Source: Penaeus vannamei (taxonomy: Eukaryota; Arthropoda; Malacostraca; Decapoda; Penaeidae). From it: DNA of 10,000 nt. The notes beneath the pieces are model-generated. The model was not told the origin of the DNA. It was given only the letters and a program-made list of their open reading frames with translations, and ran no database searches. Shown one piece after another: positions 1 through 8,340 of the stretch. The stretch spans positions 23,083,251 through 23,093,250 of the forward strand of contig NC_091564.1 of assembly GCF_042767895.1 (NCBI RefSeq), written 5' to 3'. How positions within the stretch are numbered: position 1 is the first letter of the stretch; every line of letters begins with the position of its first letter. A program made the translations under genes and the position numbers.

Positions 1-823
1 ATTATTATTATTACTATCATCATTGTGATTATTATCATTTTTTTATCATTACTATTGTCATTGTTATTACTTTTATCATCATCATTATAATTTTACTGTT
101 ATCCTCATTATCATTATCATCTTTATTAGTATTGTTATTATCAGCATTATCATTATCATCACCATCAATATCATCATTATTATTTTTATACTATTATTAT
201 TATCATTAACATTATTATTATTATCATCATCATTAGTATTATTATCATTATTAATGATAATATCATTATTATCGTTATTATTATCATCATCATCATTGTT
301 ATTCTTATTCTTATTCTTTTGTCATTATTGTTACTATTATCATCATTATTACTATTACTATTTCTATTATTGTTATCATTATTATTACCATTATTAATTA
401 TTAATGTTACTACTAGTAATACTATTTTTTTTTATTATTTTTTTCTTTTATCATTATCATTATTGTTATTATTATTATTATTATCATCATTATCATTATC
501 GTTATTATTATTATTATTACTATTATCATCATTATTATTATTATCATTATTACTATCATTACTATTATTATTATTATCATTATTATTATTATCATTATTA
601 TTATTATTACTATTATTATCTTTATCATTATCATTTTACCATCATTATCATCATTATCATTATCATGATCGCTATTATTATCATTATCATCATTATTACC
701 ATTATCATTTTATTATTTATCTTTATTGTTGTATTTGGTGTTGTTGCTGGTATCATTACTGTTATCGTTTCTATTATCATCATCATTATCATTACTATCT
801 TCATAACTATTTCTATTGTCATT
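1..823. repeat. Degenerate (ATT/ATC)n trinucleotide microsatellite, left arm
   Basis: Almost the whole stretch is built from ATT, ATC and occasional ACT, GTT or CTT triplets on the + strand, with scattered single-base interruptions (for example T-runs near 40-47 and 425-432). Triplet structure makes ORFs here read as Leu/Ser, Tyr/His or Ile/Met homopolymer mixtures, none of which resembles a protein domain. Simple AT-rich triplet arrays of this size are common in arthropod intergenic and intronic DNA. The left end continues beyond the window. A short near-perfect palindrome, with 8-bp arms around position 260 (252-268), lies inside it. Confidence 0.95.
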
Positions 824-1160
824 ATGATAATAACAACAAGAACAACGACAATAATAATAACAATAATGATGGAAATAACAATAATTATAATAACAATAAT
901 AATGAGGACAACAACATTGACAGTAATCATAACAATAACAATAATGATGATGATAATAATAATGATAATAATAACAATAACAATAATCATGACAATGATA
1001 ATAATAAAGATAATAACATCAATAACAATACTAATGATAGTGATAACAATAATTATATTGATAAAAACAATAAAGATCAGGATAATGAGAATAATAAGAA
1101 TAGTAGCATTACGAGCAACAATAGCAGCAATAATAGCAACAGCAGCAGCAACAGCATTGT
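824..1160. repeat. Trinucleotide microsatellite in opposite strand sense, right arm
   Basis: From about 824 the + strand changes abruptly to AAT, AAC, GAT and AAG triplets, which is the reverse-complement sense of the left arm with extra AAC. The junction is the near-palindrome ATTATGATAAT (821-831). From about 1102 to 1160 the triplets become AGC/AAC-rich, so the tract ends as a CAG/AAC-type repeat. The frame that crosses the junction (319-1206, 295 codons) is just triplet repeat, switching from Leu/Ser to Tyr/His to Asn/Asp, and is not annotated as a gene. The two arms could pair imperfectly in single-stranded DNA or RNA. Confidence 0.9.
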
Positions 1161-1485
1161 AATAAAAAACATAGCAGTACTAATTGCAATGCTTATCATT
1201 CCGTAAACATGCAAGCGACATGCGCTGAGTGCCCCTGGCTGCAGAGCGAGCACTGTGCTGATGATATATAATGAGGGTCCGTCGCGCTTTATCGTAGACT
1301 TAATGAACAATTCAGTACTTATCGATTTATCCGGCGAAATAAAAAGAAAGAGAAATAAAACGCATAAAAAGCATAATGTAAACAACTCTGAAATTGGTTG
1401 ATGCTGCCTTGTTTGCTCATTAGCGCAAGGAAGGGAGGGGAAAATGCGATTAGAGATATCTGTAACTGCAGTCCGTTCTCCACTG
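1161..1485. other. Unique-looking non-coding sequence
   Basis: The microsatellite ends and the sequence becomes complex, with mixed GC content. A TATATAA string occurs at about 1265-1271. An Inr-like TCAGTA about 50 bp downstream is too far for a canonical pairing, so no promoter is called. An AT-rich stretch follows at about 1325-1380. No coding region, RNA gene or recognisable transposon is visible. Confidence 0.5.
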
Positions 1486-1655
1486 GGTTCTCAGGGGGCT
1501 CTCAGGGGGGCCCTGGAAGATGTTCCGGAGGGGGGAGTGGCCTGTGGTGCCAGAGGGGATATAGGGCGGTCCCGGGGGATGCCAGAGAGCTCCTGGGGGG
1601 TTCCAAGGGGTTCCGAGGGTTTAGGCGGGGTGCCAGGGGGGTGTCCCCTGGTTTG
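1486..1655 (+). repeat. G-rich low-complexity segment with G-quadruplex motif
   Basis: The + strand holds many runs of 3-6 G separated by short loops, with a loosely repeated motif of G-run plus TTCC or TGCCAG. The best cluster is at 1595-1641. Its G-runs lie at 1595-1600, 1607-1610, 1617-1619, 1627-1630 and 1636-1641, with loops of 6, 6, 7 and 5 bases. This satisfies the usual pattern of four G3+ runs with loops of 1-7. Short ORFs on both strands across this area (about 70-100 codons) are Gly/Arg- or Pro-rich shadows of the composition. Confidence 0.7.
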
Positions 1656-1775
1656 CACATTGTAGTCGACTTCTCACACTCTGTATGTGTTCGGGGCATG
1701 TGATAAATCATATTTGGCCTTCATAATTGCGGGTTAATGAGGGTCCTCCCGTAGTAAACACAAGATAATAATTCA
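1656..1775. other. Short unique-looking spacer
   Basis: Mixed-composition sequence separates the G-rich segment from the GA-rich patch. The octamer GAGGGTCC near 1739 also occurs near 1273. I see no gene, RNA or transposon signature. Confidence 0.4.
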
Positions 1776-1817
1776 GGGAGGGGTAGAGGAGGGGGAGGAG
1801 AGAGAGGGGAGAGAGAT
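1776..1817 (+). repeat. GA-rich purine microsatellite patch
   Basis: About 42 bases of almost uninterrupted G and A on the + strand (GGGAGGGG, GGAGGGGGAGGAGAGAGAG and similar), broken by a single T at 1784. This is a simple purine tract with no coding meaning. It is short and imperfect. Confidence 0.75.
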
Positions 1818-1938
1818 AAATAGATGGCTATTTTTGATACTCGCCTTTTTCTATGTTCACCTTTATTTTCTTTCTTTAACACCGCCATTCCATCTTATCT
1901 GCAGCAAAGGTCAAGGCGACGAGCACCACCGGATTTTA

Positions 1939-2234
1939 TGAAAGAGAATACTGATGGTTGTTGAAGAATAAGAGGGAGAAATAGATGGAAAAGTAAAAAG
2001 AGGTAAGGAAAAAGAAAACGAGTAAATAGAATACAGAAAATAATGATAAGGGAGGAACAAGAGTAGATAAGAAAGAGGGAAGGGGCAAGAACAGAGGGAA
2101 GAGAAATGAATATAAAAAATGAAGGGAAATAAAGAAGAAAAAATAACAAGGTGTGAGAGAGGAAAAGACAGGAATGCAACAATAATGGGAGAAGAAAAGA
2201 GAGAATAAGCATAGGGTAGAAGAGCGAGGGAGGA
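1939..2234 (+). repeat. Purine-rich low-complexity tract
   Basis: Nearly 300 bases are dominated by A and G on the + strand (AAGAG, GGAAAAG, GAAAGAGGG and so on), with few pyrimidines. The complementary strand therefore reads as Phe/Ser/Leu-rich ORFs of about 100 codons (1895-2212 and 1936-2250), which are composition shadows. The 1818-1938 stretch before it is unique-looking with no recognisable content. The purine sense here is opposite to the long pyrimidine-rich + strand that starts at about 2519. Confidence 0.7.
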
Positions 2235-2518
2235 GTTTCGGCGAGTTCATGGGCCGTTCCCTCGCCAGCCCTTCCGCCCGCGCCGAGGCTGGACCGAGAG
2301 CCAGTCCTCGTGCGTCTGCCAGTCTCTTCTCATCGTCAGCCCACGAGCGTAATCCTTCAAATTATCGCGGGCCGGATCGTTAGATTTAGTAGTTTGTTAT
2401 TACAATCATCGCTTAAGATCACGGGTTTTATTCCCCCTTGATTGATAACTGGGGGATGCTATATCATGAAAATGTGACCTTCCCCTCCTCTCTCCGCCAT
2501 GACAGTGTGCCAGGCAGC
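2235..2518. other. Moderately GC-rich unique sequence before the minisatellite
   Basis: This is the most complex sequence left of the array, with a GC-rich core at about 2250-2345 containing several CpG sites. I could not find a protein domain, a tRNA B-box or a convincing core promoter in it. A small inverted repeat (TCCCCC at 2432-2437 against GGGGGA at 2451-2456, 13-nt loop) is present. At 2477-2500 a CT-rich stretch resembles a degenerate version of the array unit and may be the edge of the repeat. The GC-rich core could be an untranslated exon or promoter of a host gene, but nothing proves it. Confidence 0.4.
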
Positions 2519-2639
2519 TCCTCTCCTCTCGCCCTCTGCTCTTCCCCCTCTCGCCCTCTGCCCTTCCCCCTCTCGCCCTCTGCCCTTCCTCCTCTCGCAC
2601 TCTGCCCTTCCCCCTCTCGCACTCTGCCCTTCCCCCTCT

Positions 2640-2745
2640 CGCCCTCGCCCTCTGCCCTTCCCCCTCTCGCACTCTGCCCTTCCCCCTCTCGCCCTCGCCC
2701 TCTGCCCTTCCCCCTCTCGCCCTCGCCCTCTGCCCTTCCCCCTCT
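2640..2745. repeat. Cluster of 28-bp variant units in the minisatellite
   Basis: Three of the units here carry an extra hexamer, giving CTCGCCCTCGCCCTCTG in place of CTCGCCCTCTG. They therefore measure 28 bp. The same variant recurs near 3978, 4168, 4219 (with an A), 4358, 4406 and 6510. The hexamer looks like slippage of GCCCTC. Confidence 0.85.
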
Positions 2746-4593
2746 CGCACTCTGCCCTTCCCCCTCTCGCCCTCTGCCCTTCCCCCTCTCGCCCTCTGCC
2801 CTTCCCCCTCTCGCCCTCTGCCCTTCCCCCTCTCGCCCTCTGCCCTTCCCCCTCTCGCACTCTGCCCTTCCCCCTCTCGCCCTCTGCCCTTCCCCCTCTC
2901 GCCCTCTGCCCTTCCCCCTCTCGCACTCTGCCCTTCCTCCTCTCGCCCTCTGCCCTTCCTCCTCTCGCCCTCTGCCCTTCCCCCTCTCGCACTCTGCCCT
3001 TCCCCCTCTCGCCCTCTGCCCTTCCCCCTCTCGCACTCTGCCCTTCCTCCTCTCGCCCTCTGCCCTTCCTCCTCTCGCCCTCTGCCCTTCCCCCTCTCGC
3101 CCTCTGCCCTTCCCCCTCTCGCCCTCTGCCCTTCCTCCTCTCGCCCTCTGCCCTTCCTCCTCTCGCCCTCTGCCCTTCCCCCTCTCGCCCTCTGCCCTTC
3201 CCCCTCTCGCACTCTGCCCTTCCTCCTCTCGCCCTCTGCCCTTCCTCCTCTCGCCCTCTGCCCTTCCTCCTCTCGCCCTCTGCCCTTCCCCCTCTCGCAC
3301 TCTGCCCTTCCTCCTCTCGCCCTCTGCCCTTCCTCCTCTCGCCCTCTGCCCTTCCCCCTCTCGCCCTCTGCCCTTCCCCCTCTCGCCCTCTGCCCTTCCC
3401 CCTCTCGCACTCTGCCCTTCCCCCTCTCGCCCTCTGCCCTTCCCCCTCTCGCCCTCTGCCCTTCCCCCTCTCGCCCTCTGCCCTTCCTCCTCTCGCCCTC
3501 TGCCCTTCCTCCTCTCGCCCTCTGCCCTTCCCCCTCTCGCACTCTGCCCTTCCCCCTCTCGCCCTCTGCCCTTCCCCCTCTCGCACTCTGCCCTTCCTCC
3601 TCTCGCCCTCTGCCCTTCCTCCTCTCGCCCTCTGCCCTTCCCCCTCTCGCACTCTGCCCTTCCCCCTCTCGCCCTCTGCCCTTCCCCCTCTCGCACTCTG
3701 CCCTTCCCCCTCTCGCCCTCTGCCCTTCCCCCTCTCGCCCTCTGCCCTTCCCCCTCTCGCCCTCTGCCCTTCCCCCTCTCGCACTCTGCCCTTCCTCCTC
3801 TCGCCCTCTGCCCTTCCTCCTCTCGCCCTCTGCCCTTCCCCCTCTCGCACTCTGCCCTTCCTCCTCTCGCCCTCTGCCCTTCCCCCTCTCGCCCTCTGCC
3901 CTTCCCCCTCTCGCCCTCTGCCCTTCCCCCTCTCGCCCTCTGCCCTTCCCCCTCTCGCACTCTGCCCTTCCCCCTCTCGCCCTCGCCCTCTGCCCTTCTC
4001 CCTCTCGCCCTCTGCCCTTCCCCCTCTCGCCCTCTGCCCTTCCCCCTCTCGCCCTCTGCCCTCTACCCTTCCCCCTCTCGTCCTCTGCCCTTCCCCCTCT
4101 CGCACTCTGCCCTTCCCCCTCTCGCCCTCTGCCCTTCCCCCTCTCGCCCTCTGCCCTTCCCCCTCTCGCCCTCGCCCTCTGCCCTTCTCCCTCTCGCCCT
4201 CTGCCCTTCCCCCTCTCGCCCTCACCCTCTGCCCTTCCTCCTCTCGCCCTCTGCCCTTCCTCCTCTCGCCCTCTGCCCTTCCCCCTCTCGCCCTCTGCCC
4301 TTCCCCCTCTCGCCCTCTGCCCTTCCCCCTCTCGCACTCTGCCCTTCCCCCTCTCGCCCTCGCCCTCTGCCCTTCTTCCTCTCGCCCTCTGCCCTTCCCC
4401 CTCTCGCCCTCGCCCTCTGCCCTTCTCCCTCTCCCTCTGCCCTTCCCCCTCTCGCCCTCTGCCCTTCCCCCTCTCGCCCTCTGCCCTTCCCCCTCTCGCC
4501 CTCTGCCCTTCCCCCTCTCGCCCTCTGCCCTTCCCCCTCTCGCCCTCTGCCCTTCCCCCTCTCGCCCTCTGCCCTTCCTCCTCTCGCCCTCTG

Positions 4594-4619
4594 CCGCCAT
4601 CTCCTCCTCTCGCCCTCTG
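4594..4619. repeat. Aberrant 26-bp unit in the minisatellite
   Basis: The usual CCCTTCC start is replaced by CCGCCATCTCCTCC, giving a 26-bp unit that shifts the 22-bp phase by 4. It changes which reading frame carries which peptide repeat. Confidence 0.85.
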
Positions 4620-5015
4620 CCCTTCCCCCTCTCGCACTCTGCCCTTCCCCCTCTCGCCCTCTGCCCTTCCTCCTCTCGCCCTCTGCCCTTCCTCCTCTCG
4701 CCCTCTGCCCTTCCCCCTCTCGCACTCTGCCCTTCCTCCTCTCGCCCTCTGCCCTTCCCCCTCTCGCCCTCTGCCCTTCCCCCTCTCGCCCTCTGCTCTT
4801 CCCCCTCTCGCCCTCTGCCCTTCCTCCTCTCGCCCTCTGCCCTTCCCCCTCTCGCCCTCTGCCCTTCCCCCTCTCGCCCTCTGCCCTTCCTCCTCTCGCC
4901 CTCTGCCCTTCCCCCTCTCGCCCTCTGCCCTTCCTCCTCTCGCACTCTGCCCTTCCTCCTCTCGCCCTCTGCCCTTCCCCCTCTCGCCCTCTGCCCTTCC
5001 TCCTCTTGCCCTCTG

Positions 5016-5066
5016 CCACTCGCTCCTCCTCCCGCCCTCTGCCGCCGCTCCTCCTCCCGCCCTCTG
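5016..5066. repeat. Two adjacent aberrant units (26 and 25 bp) in the minisatellite
   Basis: One unit at 5016-5041 starts CCACTCGCTCC and the next at 5042-5066 starts CCGCCGCTCC. Both carry CTCCCGCC in place of CTCTCGCC. The shared substitution suggests that one unit duplicated from the other, or that both come from an older, diverged unit type similar to the one at 4594-4619. Confidence 0.85.
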
Positions 5067-6699
5067 CCCTTCCCCCTCTCGCCCTCTGCCCTTCCCCCTC
5101 TCGCCCTCTGCCCTTCCCCCTCTCGCCCTCTGCCCTTCCTCCTCTCGCCCTCTGCCCTTCCTCCTCTCGCCCTCTGCCCTTCCCCCTCTCGCACTCTGCC
5201 CTTCCCCCTCTCGCCCTCTGCCCTTCCTCCTCTCGCCCTCTGCCCTTCCTCCTCTCGCCCTCTGCCCTTCCCCCTCTCGCCCTCTGCCCTTCCCCCTCTC
5301 GCCCTCTGCCCTTCCCCCTCTCGCCCTCTGCCCTTCCTCCTCTCGCCCTCTGCCCTTCCTCCTCTCGCCCTCTGCCCTTCCCCCTCTCGCCCTCTGCCCT
5401 TCCTCCTCTCGCCCTCTGCCCTTCCTCCTCTCGCCCTCTGCCCTTCCTCCTCTCGCCCTCTGCCCTTCCCCCTCTCGCCCTCTGCCCTTCCCCCTCTCGC
5501 CCTCTGCCCTTCCCCCTCTCGCCCTCTGCCCTTCCTCCTCTCGCCCTCTGCCCTTCCTCCTCTCGCCCTCTGCCCTTCCCCCTCTCGCACTCTGCCCTTC
5601 CCCCTCTCGCCCTCTGCCCTTCCCCCTCTCGCCCTCTGCCCTTCCTCCTCTCGCCCTCTGCCCTTCCTCCTCTCGCCCTCTGCCCTTCCCCCTCTCGCAC
5701 TCTGCCCTTCCTCCTCTCGCCCTCTGCCCTTCCCCCTCTCGACCTCTGCCCTTCCCCCTCTCGCCCTCTGCTCTTCCCCCTCTCGCCCTCTGCCCTTCCT
5801 CCTCTCGCCCTCTGCCCTTCCCCCTCTCGCCCTCTGCCCTTCCCCCTCTCGCCCTCTGCCCTTCCCCCTCTCGCCCTCTGCCCTTCCTCCTCTCGTCCTC
5901 TGCCCTTCCCCCTCTCGCCCTCTGCCCTTCCTCCTCTCGCCCTCTGCCCTTCCTCCTCTCGCCCTCTGCCCTTCCCCCTCTCGCCCTCTGCCCTTCCTCC
6001 TCTTGCCCTCTGCCCTTCCTCCTCTCGCCCTCTGCCCTTCCTCCTCTCGCCCTCTGCCCTTCCCCCTCTCGCACTCTGCCCTTCCTCCTCTCGCCCTCTG
6101 CCCTTCCTCCTCTCGCCCTCTGCCCTTCCCCCTCTCGCCCTCTGCCCTTCCTCCTCTCGCCCTCTGCCCTTCCCCCTCTCGCCCTCTGCCCTTCCCCCTC
6201 TCGCCCTCTGCCCTTCCCCCTCTCGCACTCTGCCCTTCCTCCTCTCGCCCTCTGCCCTTCCCCCTCTCGCCCTCTGCTCTTCCCCCTCTCGCCCTCTGCC
6301 CTTCCCCCTCTCGCCCTCTGCCCTTCCCCCTCTCGCCCTCTGCCCTTCCCCCTCTCGCCCTCTGCCCTTCCCCCTCTCGCCCTCTGCCCTTCCCCCTCTC
6401 GCCCTCTGCCCTTCCCCCTCTCGCACTCTGCCCTTCCCCCTCTCGCCCTCTGCCCTTCCCCCTCTCGCCCTCTGCCCTTCCCCCTCTCGCACTCTGCCCT
6501 TCCCCCTCTCGCCCTCGCCCTCTGCCCTTCCCCCTCTCGCACTCTGCCCTTCCCCCTCTCGCCCTCTGCCCTTCCCCCTCTCGCACTCTCTCCTTCCTCC
6601 TCTCGCCCTCTGCCCTTCCCCCTCTCGCCCTCTGCCCTCTGCCCTTCCCCCTCTCGCCCTCTGCCCTTCCCCCTCTCGCCCTCTGCCCTTCCCCCTCTC

Positions 6700-7500
6700 G
6701 CCCTATGCCCTTCCTCCTCTCGCCCTCTGCCCTTCCCCCTCTCGCCCTCTGCCCTTCCCCCTCTCGACCTCTGCCCTTCCCCCTCTCGACCTCTGCCCTT
6801 CCCCCTCTCGCCCTCTGCCCTTCCCCCTCTCGACCTCTGCCCTTCCCCCTCTCGCCCTCTGCCCTTCCCCCTCTCGCCCTCTGCCCTTCCCCCTCTCGCC
6901 CTATGCCCTTCCCCCTCTCGCCCTATGCCCTTCCTCCTCTCGCCCTCTGCCCTTCCCCCTCTCGCCCTCTGCCCTTCCCCCTCTCGACCTCTGCCCTTCC
7001 CCCTCTCGCCCTCTGCCCTTCCCCCTCTCGACCTCTGCCCTTCCCCCTCTCGCCCTCTGCCCTTCCCCCTCTCGCCCTCTGCCCTTCCCCCTCTCGACCT
7101 CTGCCCTTCCCCCTCTCGCACTCTGCCCTTCCCCCTCTCGCCCTCTGCCCTTCCCCCTCTCGCCCTCTGCCCTTCCCCCTCTCGACCTCTGCCCTTCCCC
7201 CTCTCGCCCTCTGCCCTTCCCCCTCTCGCCCTCTGCCCTTCCCCCTCTCGACCTCTGCCCTTCCCCCTCTCGCACTCTGCCCTTCCCCCTCTCGCCCTCT
7301 GCCCTTCCCCCTCTCGCCCTATGCCCTTCCTCCTCTCGCCCTCTGCCCTTCCCCCTCTCGCCCTCTGCCCTTCCCCCTCTCGACCTCTGCCCTTCCCCCT
7401 CTCGACCTCTGCCCTTCCCCCTCTCGCCCTCTGCCCTTCCCCCTCTCGCCCTCTGCCCTTCCCCCTCTCGACCTCTGCCCTTCCCCCTCTCGCCCTATGC
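6700..7500. repeat. Right-end variant domain with higher-order pattern
   Basis: This zone is enriched for GACCTCTG and CCCTATG units. The A of CTATG falls at 6705, 6903, 6925, 7321 and 7497, and all spacings are multiples of 22. Four of the five (6705, 6925, 7321, 7497) are followed by a TTCCTCC unit, the only TTCCTCC units in the zone. Three of these are also followed by a GACC unit 61 bases later (6766, 6986, 7382). A second block, GACC then GCAC then two GCCC units, occurs at 7096 and again at 7250, 154 bp (7 units) apart. This indicates duplication of multi-unit blocks. Confidence 0.8.
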
Positions 7501-7565
7501 CCTTCCTCCTCTCGCCCTCTGCCCTTCCCCCTCTCGCCCTCTGCCCTTCCCCCTCTTGCCCTCTA

Positions 7566-8340
7566 CCTAGTGCACTCTTCACCTTGTTTGTATCTGCAAT
7601 TTGATTCTCATTTTATTGTATGCTATTCGTGTTTTTTTCATCTAATTTCAGTTTATTATTTCCTATTTCGTTTCATTTTGTTTTGATGCATATTACTCTC
7701 TTCCCATTCTTCATTTTTCCATTTCTGATTTATCTGATGTATTTTTTTCTATTCCCCTTTTCCTTAACCTTAATGTATATTTTTTTTCCTTTCCTTCATG
7801 CTTTCCTTAAATCTCCTTCCCATTTATTTTTTTTCTTATTTTTACTTCTTTCTCCTTTTCCTTGTTTATTTGTAATTCTGAATATGAATCGCATAATCCT
7901 CTCTCACTCATTCCTAGATTTCTTCATATCACCTCTCCTCTCTTCCCGCCACTTCATCCGTTTCACATCTCTCAATTCTTTTTATTTCCCCCCTCCTTTT
8001 GCGGCCCCCAGCTCCCCCAGCTGCCCCACTCCCAACCCCAACAATTCCCTCTTCTTGCTCCCTCCTATTCCCCTAACATCTCCTTCTTCCAGTCCTCTCC
8101 TTCCCCGGCACGGCTCCTTCCTTTCCCCACTCCTCTCCGCCGACATCTCCCTTCTACTTCCTCGGCACTCCCCCCCCCCCCCTCCTCATATCTCCATTCC
8201 TTCTCCATCAGCAACTCCCTCAACCCCCAGCTCCCTTAACACAACCCCGAGGCCTCCCCCCAACAACTCTCCCTTTCCCCTCCACAACTCCCTCCCCTTC
8301 CCCCTCGCCCCCCTTCCCTACAGCCCCCCCCCCTCTTTTG
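7566..8340. repeat. Pyrimidine-rich low-complexity tract
   Basis: The + strand remains rich in C and T but has lost the 22-bp register. It is T-rich at 7600-7900 (TTTTTTC, CCTTTTCC) and C-rich at 7985-8340 (CTCCC, CCCCAAC and CCACAACTCCC motifs). Two + strand ORFs cross it (7620-8414 and 7862-8239). They encode Phe/Leu/Ser- and then Pro/Ser-rich low-complexity peptides in overlapping frames with no domain, so I do not call a gene. A run of 13 C sits at 8170-8182. The tract may act as an extended polypyrimidine stretch, but no flanking exon could be established. Confidence 0.75.
8170..8182 (+). repeat. Poly-C run of 13
   Basis: Thirteen consecutive C residues lie within the pyrimidine-rich tract. 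Homopolymers of this length are slippage-prone and also error-prone in assemblies. Confidence 0.9.

Larger units (their letters stand above)
2519..7565. repeat. 22-bp C/T-rich minisatellite, about 228 copies
   Basis: A tandem array about 5 kb long. The + strand unit is CCCTTCCCCCTCTCG followed by CCCTCTG, 22 bp in all. Frequent variants are TTCCTCC for TTCCCCC, GCACTCTG for GCCCTCTG, GACCTCTG (one near 5743, then clustered at 6766-7470), CCCTATG (6705-7497), CTCTTCC, and 28-bp units with an extra GCCCTC. Each standard unit has one CpG. The period leaves remainder 1 when divided by 3 and the unit makes no stop codon in any frame, so stop-free frames run through the array on both strands. The longest span 2438-7570 and 2499-7604 on + and 2406-7121 and 2459-6586 on -. 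Their products are exact 22-residue repeats (Pro/Ser/Leu-rich on +, Arg/Gly/Glu-rich on -) with no domain, so they are not annotated as genes. Confidence 0.97.

Noticed and set aside
319..1206. 295-codon ORF with Leu/Ser, Tyr/His and Asn/Asp blocks
   Set aside because: Direct translation of degenerate triplet microsatellite across the strand flip; overlapping ORFs exist in other frames and on the other strand.
1260..1320. TATA-box plus initiator promoter (TATATAA near 1265, TCAGTA near 1314)
   Set aside because: The spacing of about 50 bp is wrong for a TATA/Inr pair, and no gene follows downstream.
2235..2400. tRNA or other small RNA gene in the GC-rich segment
   Set aside because: No B-box, no cloverleaf pairing and no recognisable RNA motif.
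2406..7121. Arg/Gly/Glu-rich ORFs of up to 1571 codons on the - strand
   Set aside because: Reverse-strand reading of the same tandem array; it resembles RGG-type or charged repeat proteins only by composition.
2519..7565. CRISPR-like array of short repeats
   Set aside because: Units abut directly with no unique spacers, and the context is eukaryotic; it is a minisatellite.
2438..7570. ORF of 1710 codons on the + strand, and its 1701-codon companion in another frame
   Set aside because: Exact 22-residue Pro/Ser/Leu repeats produced by the minisatellite in several frames and on both strands; no domain, no unique coding flank, no codon-level selection visible.
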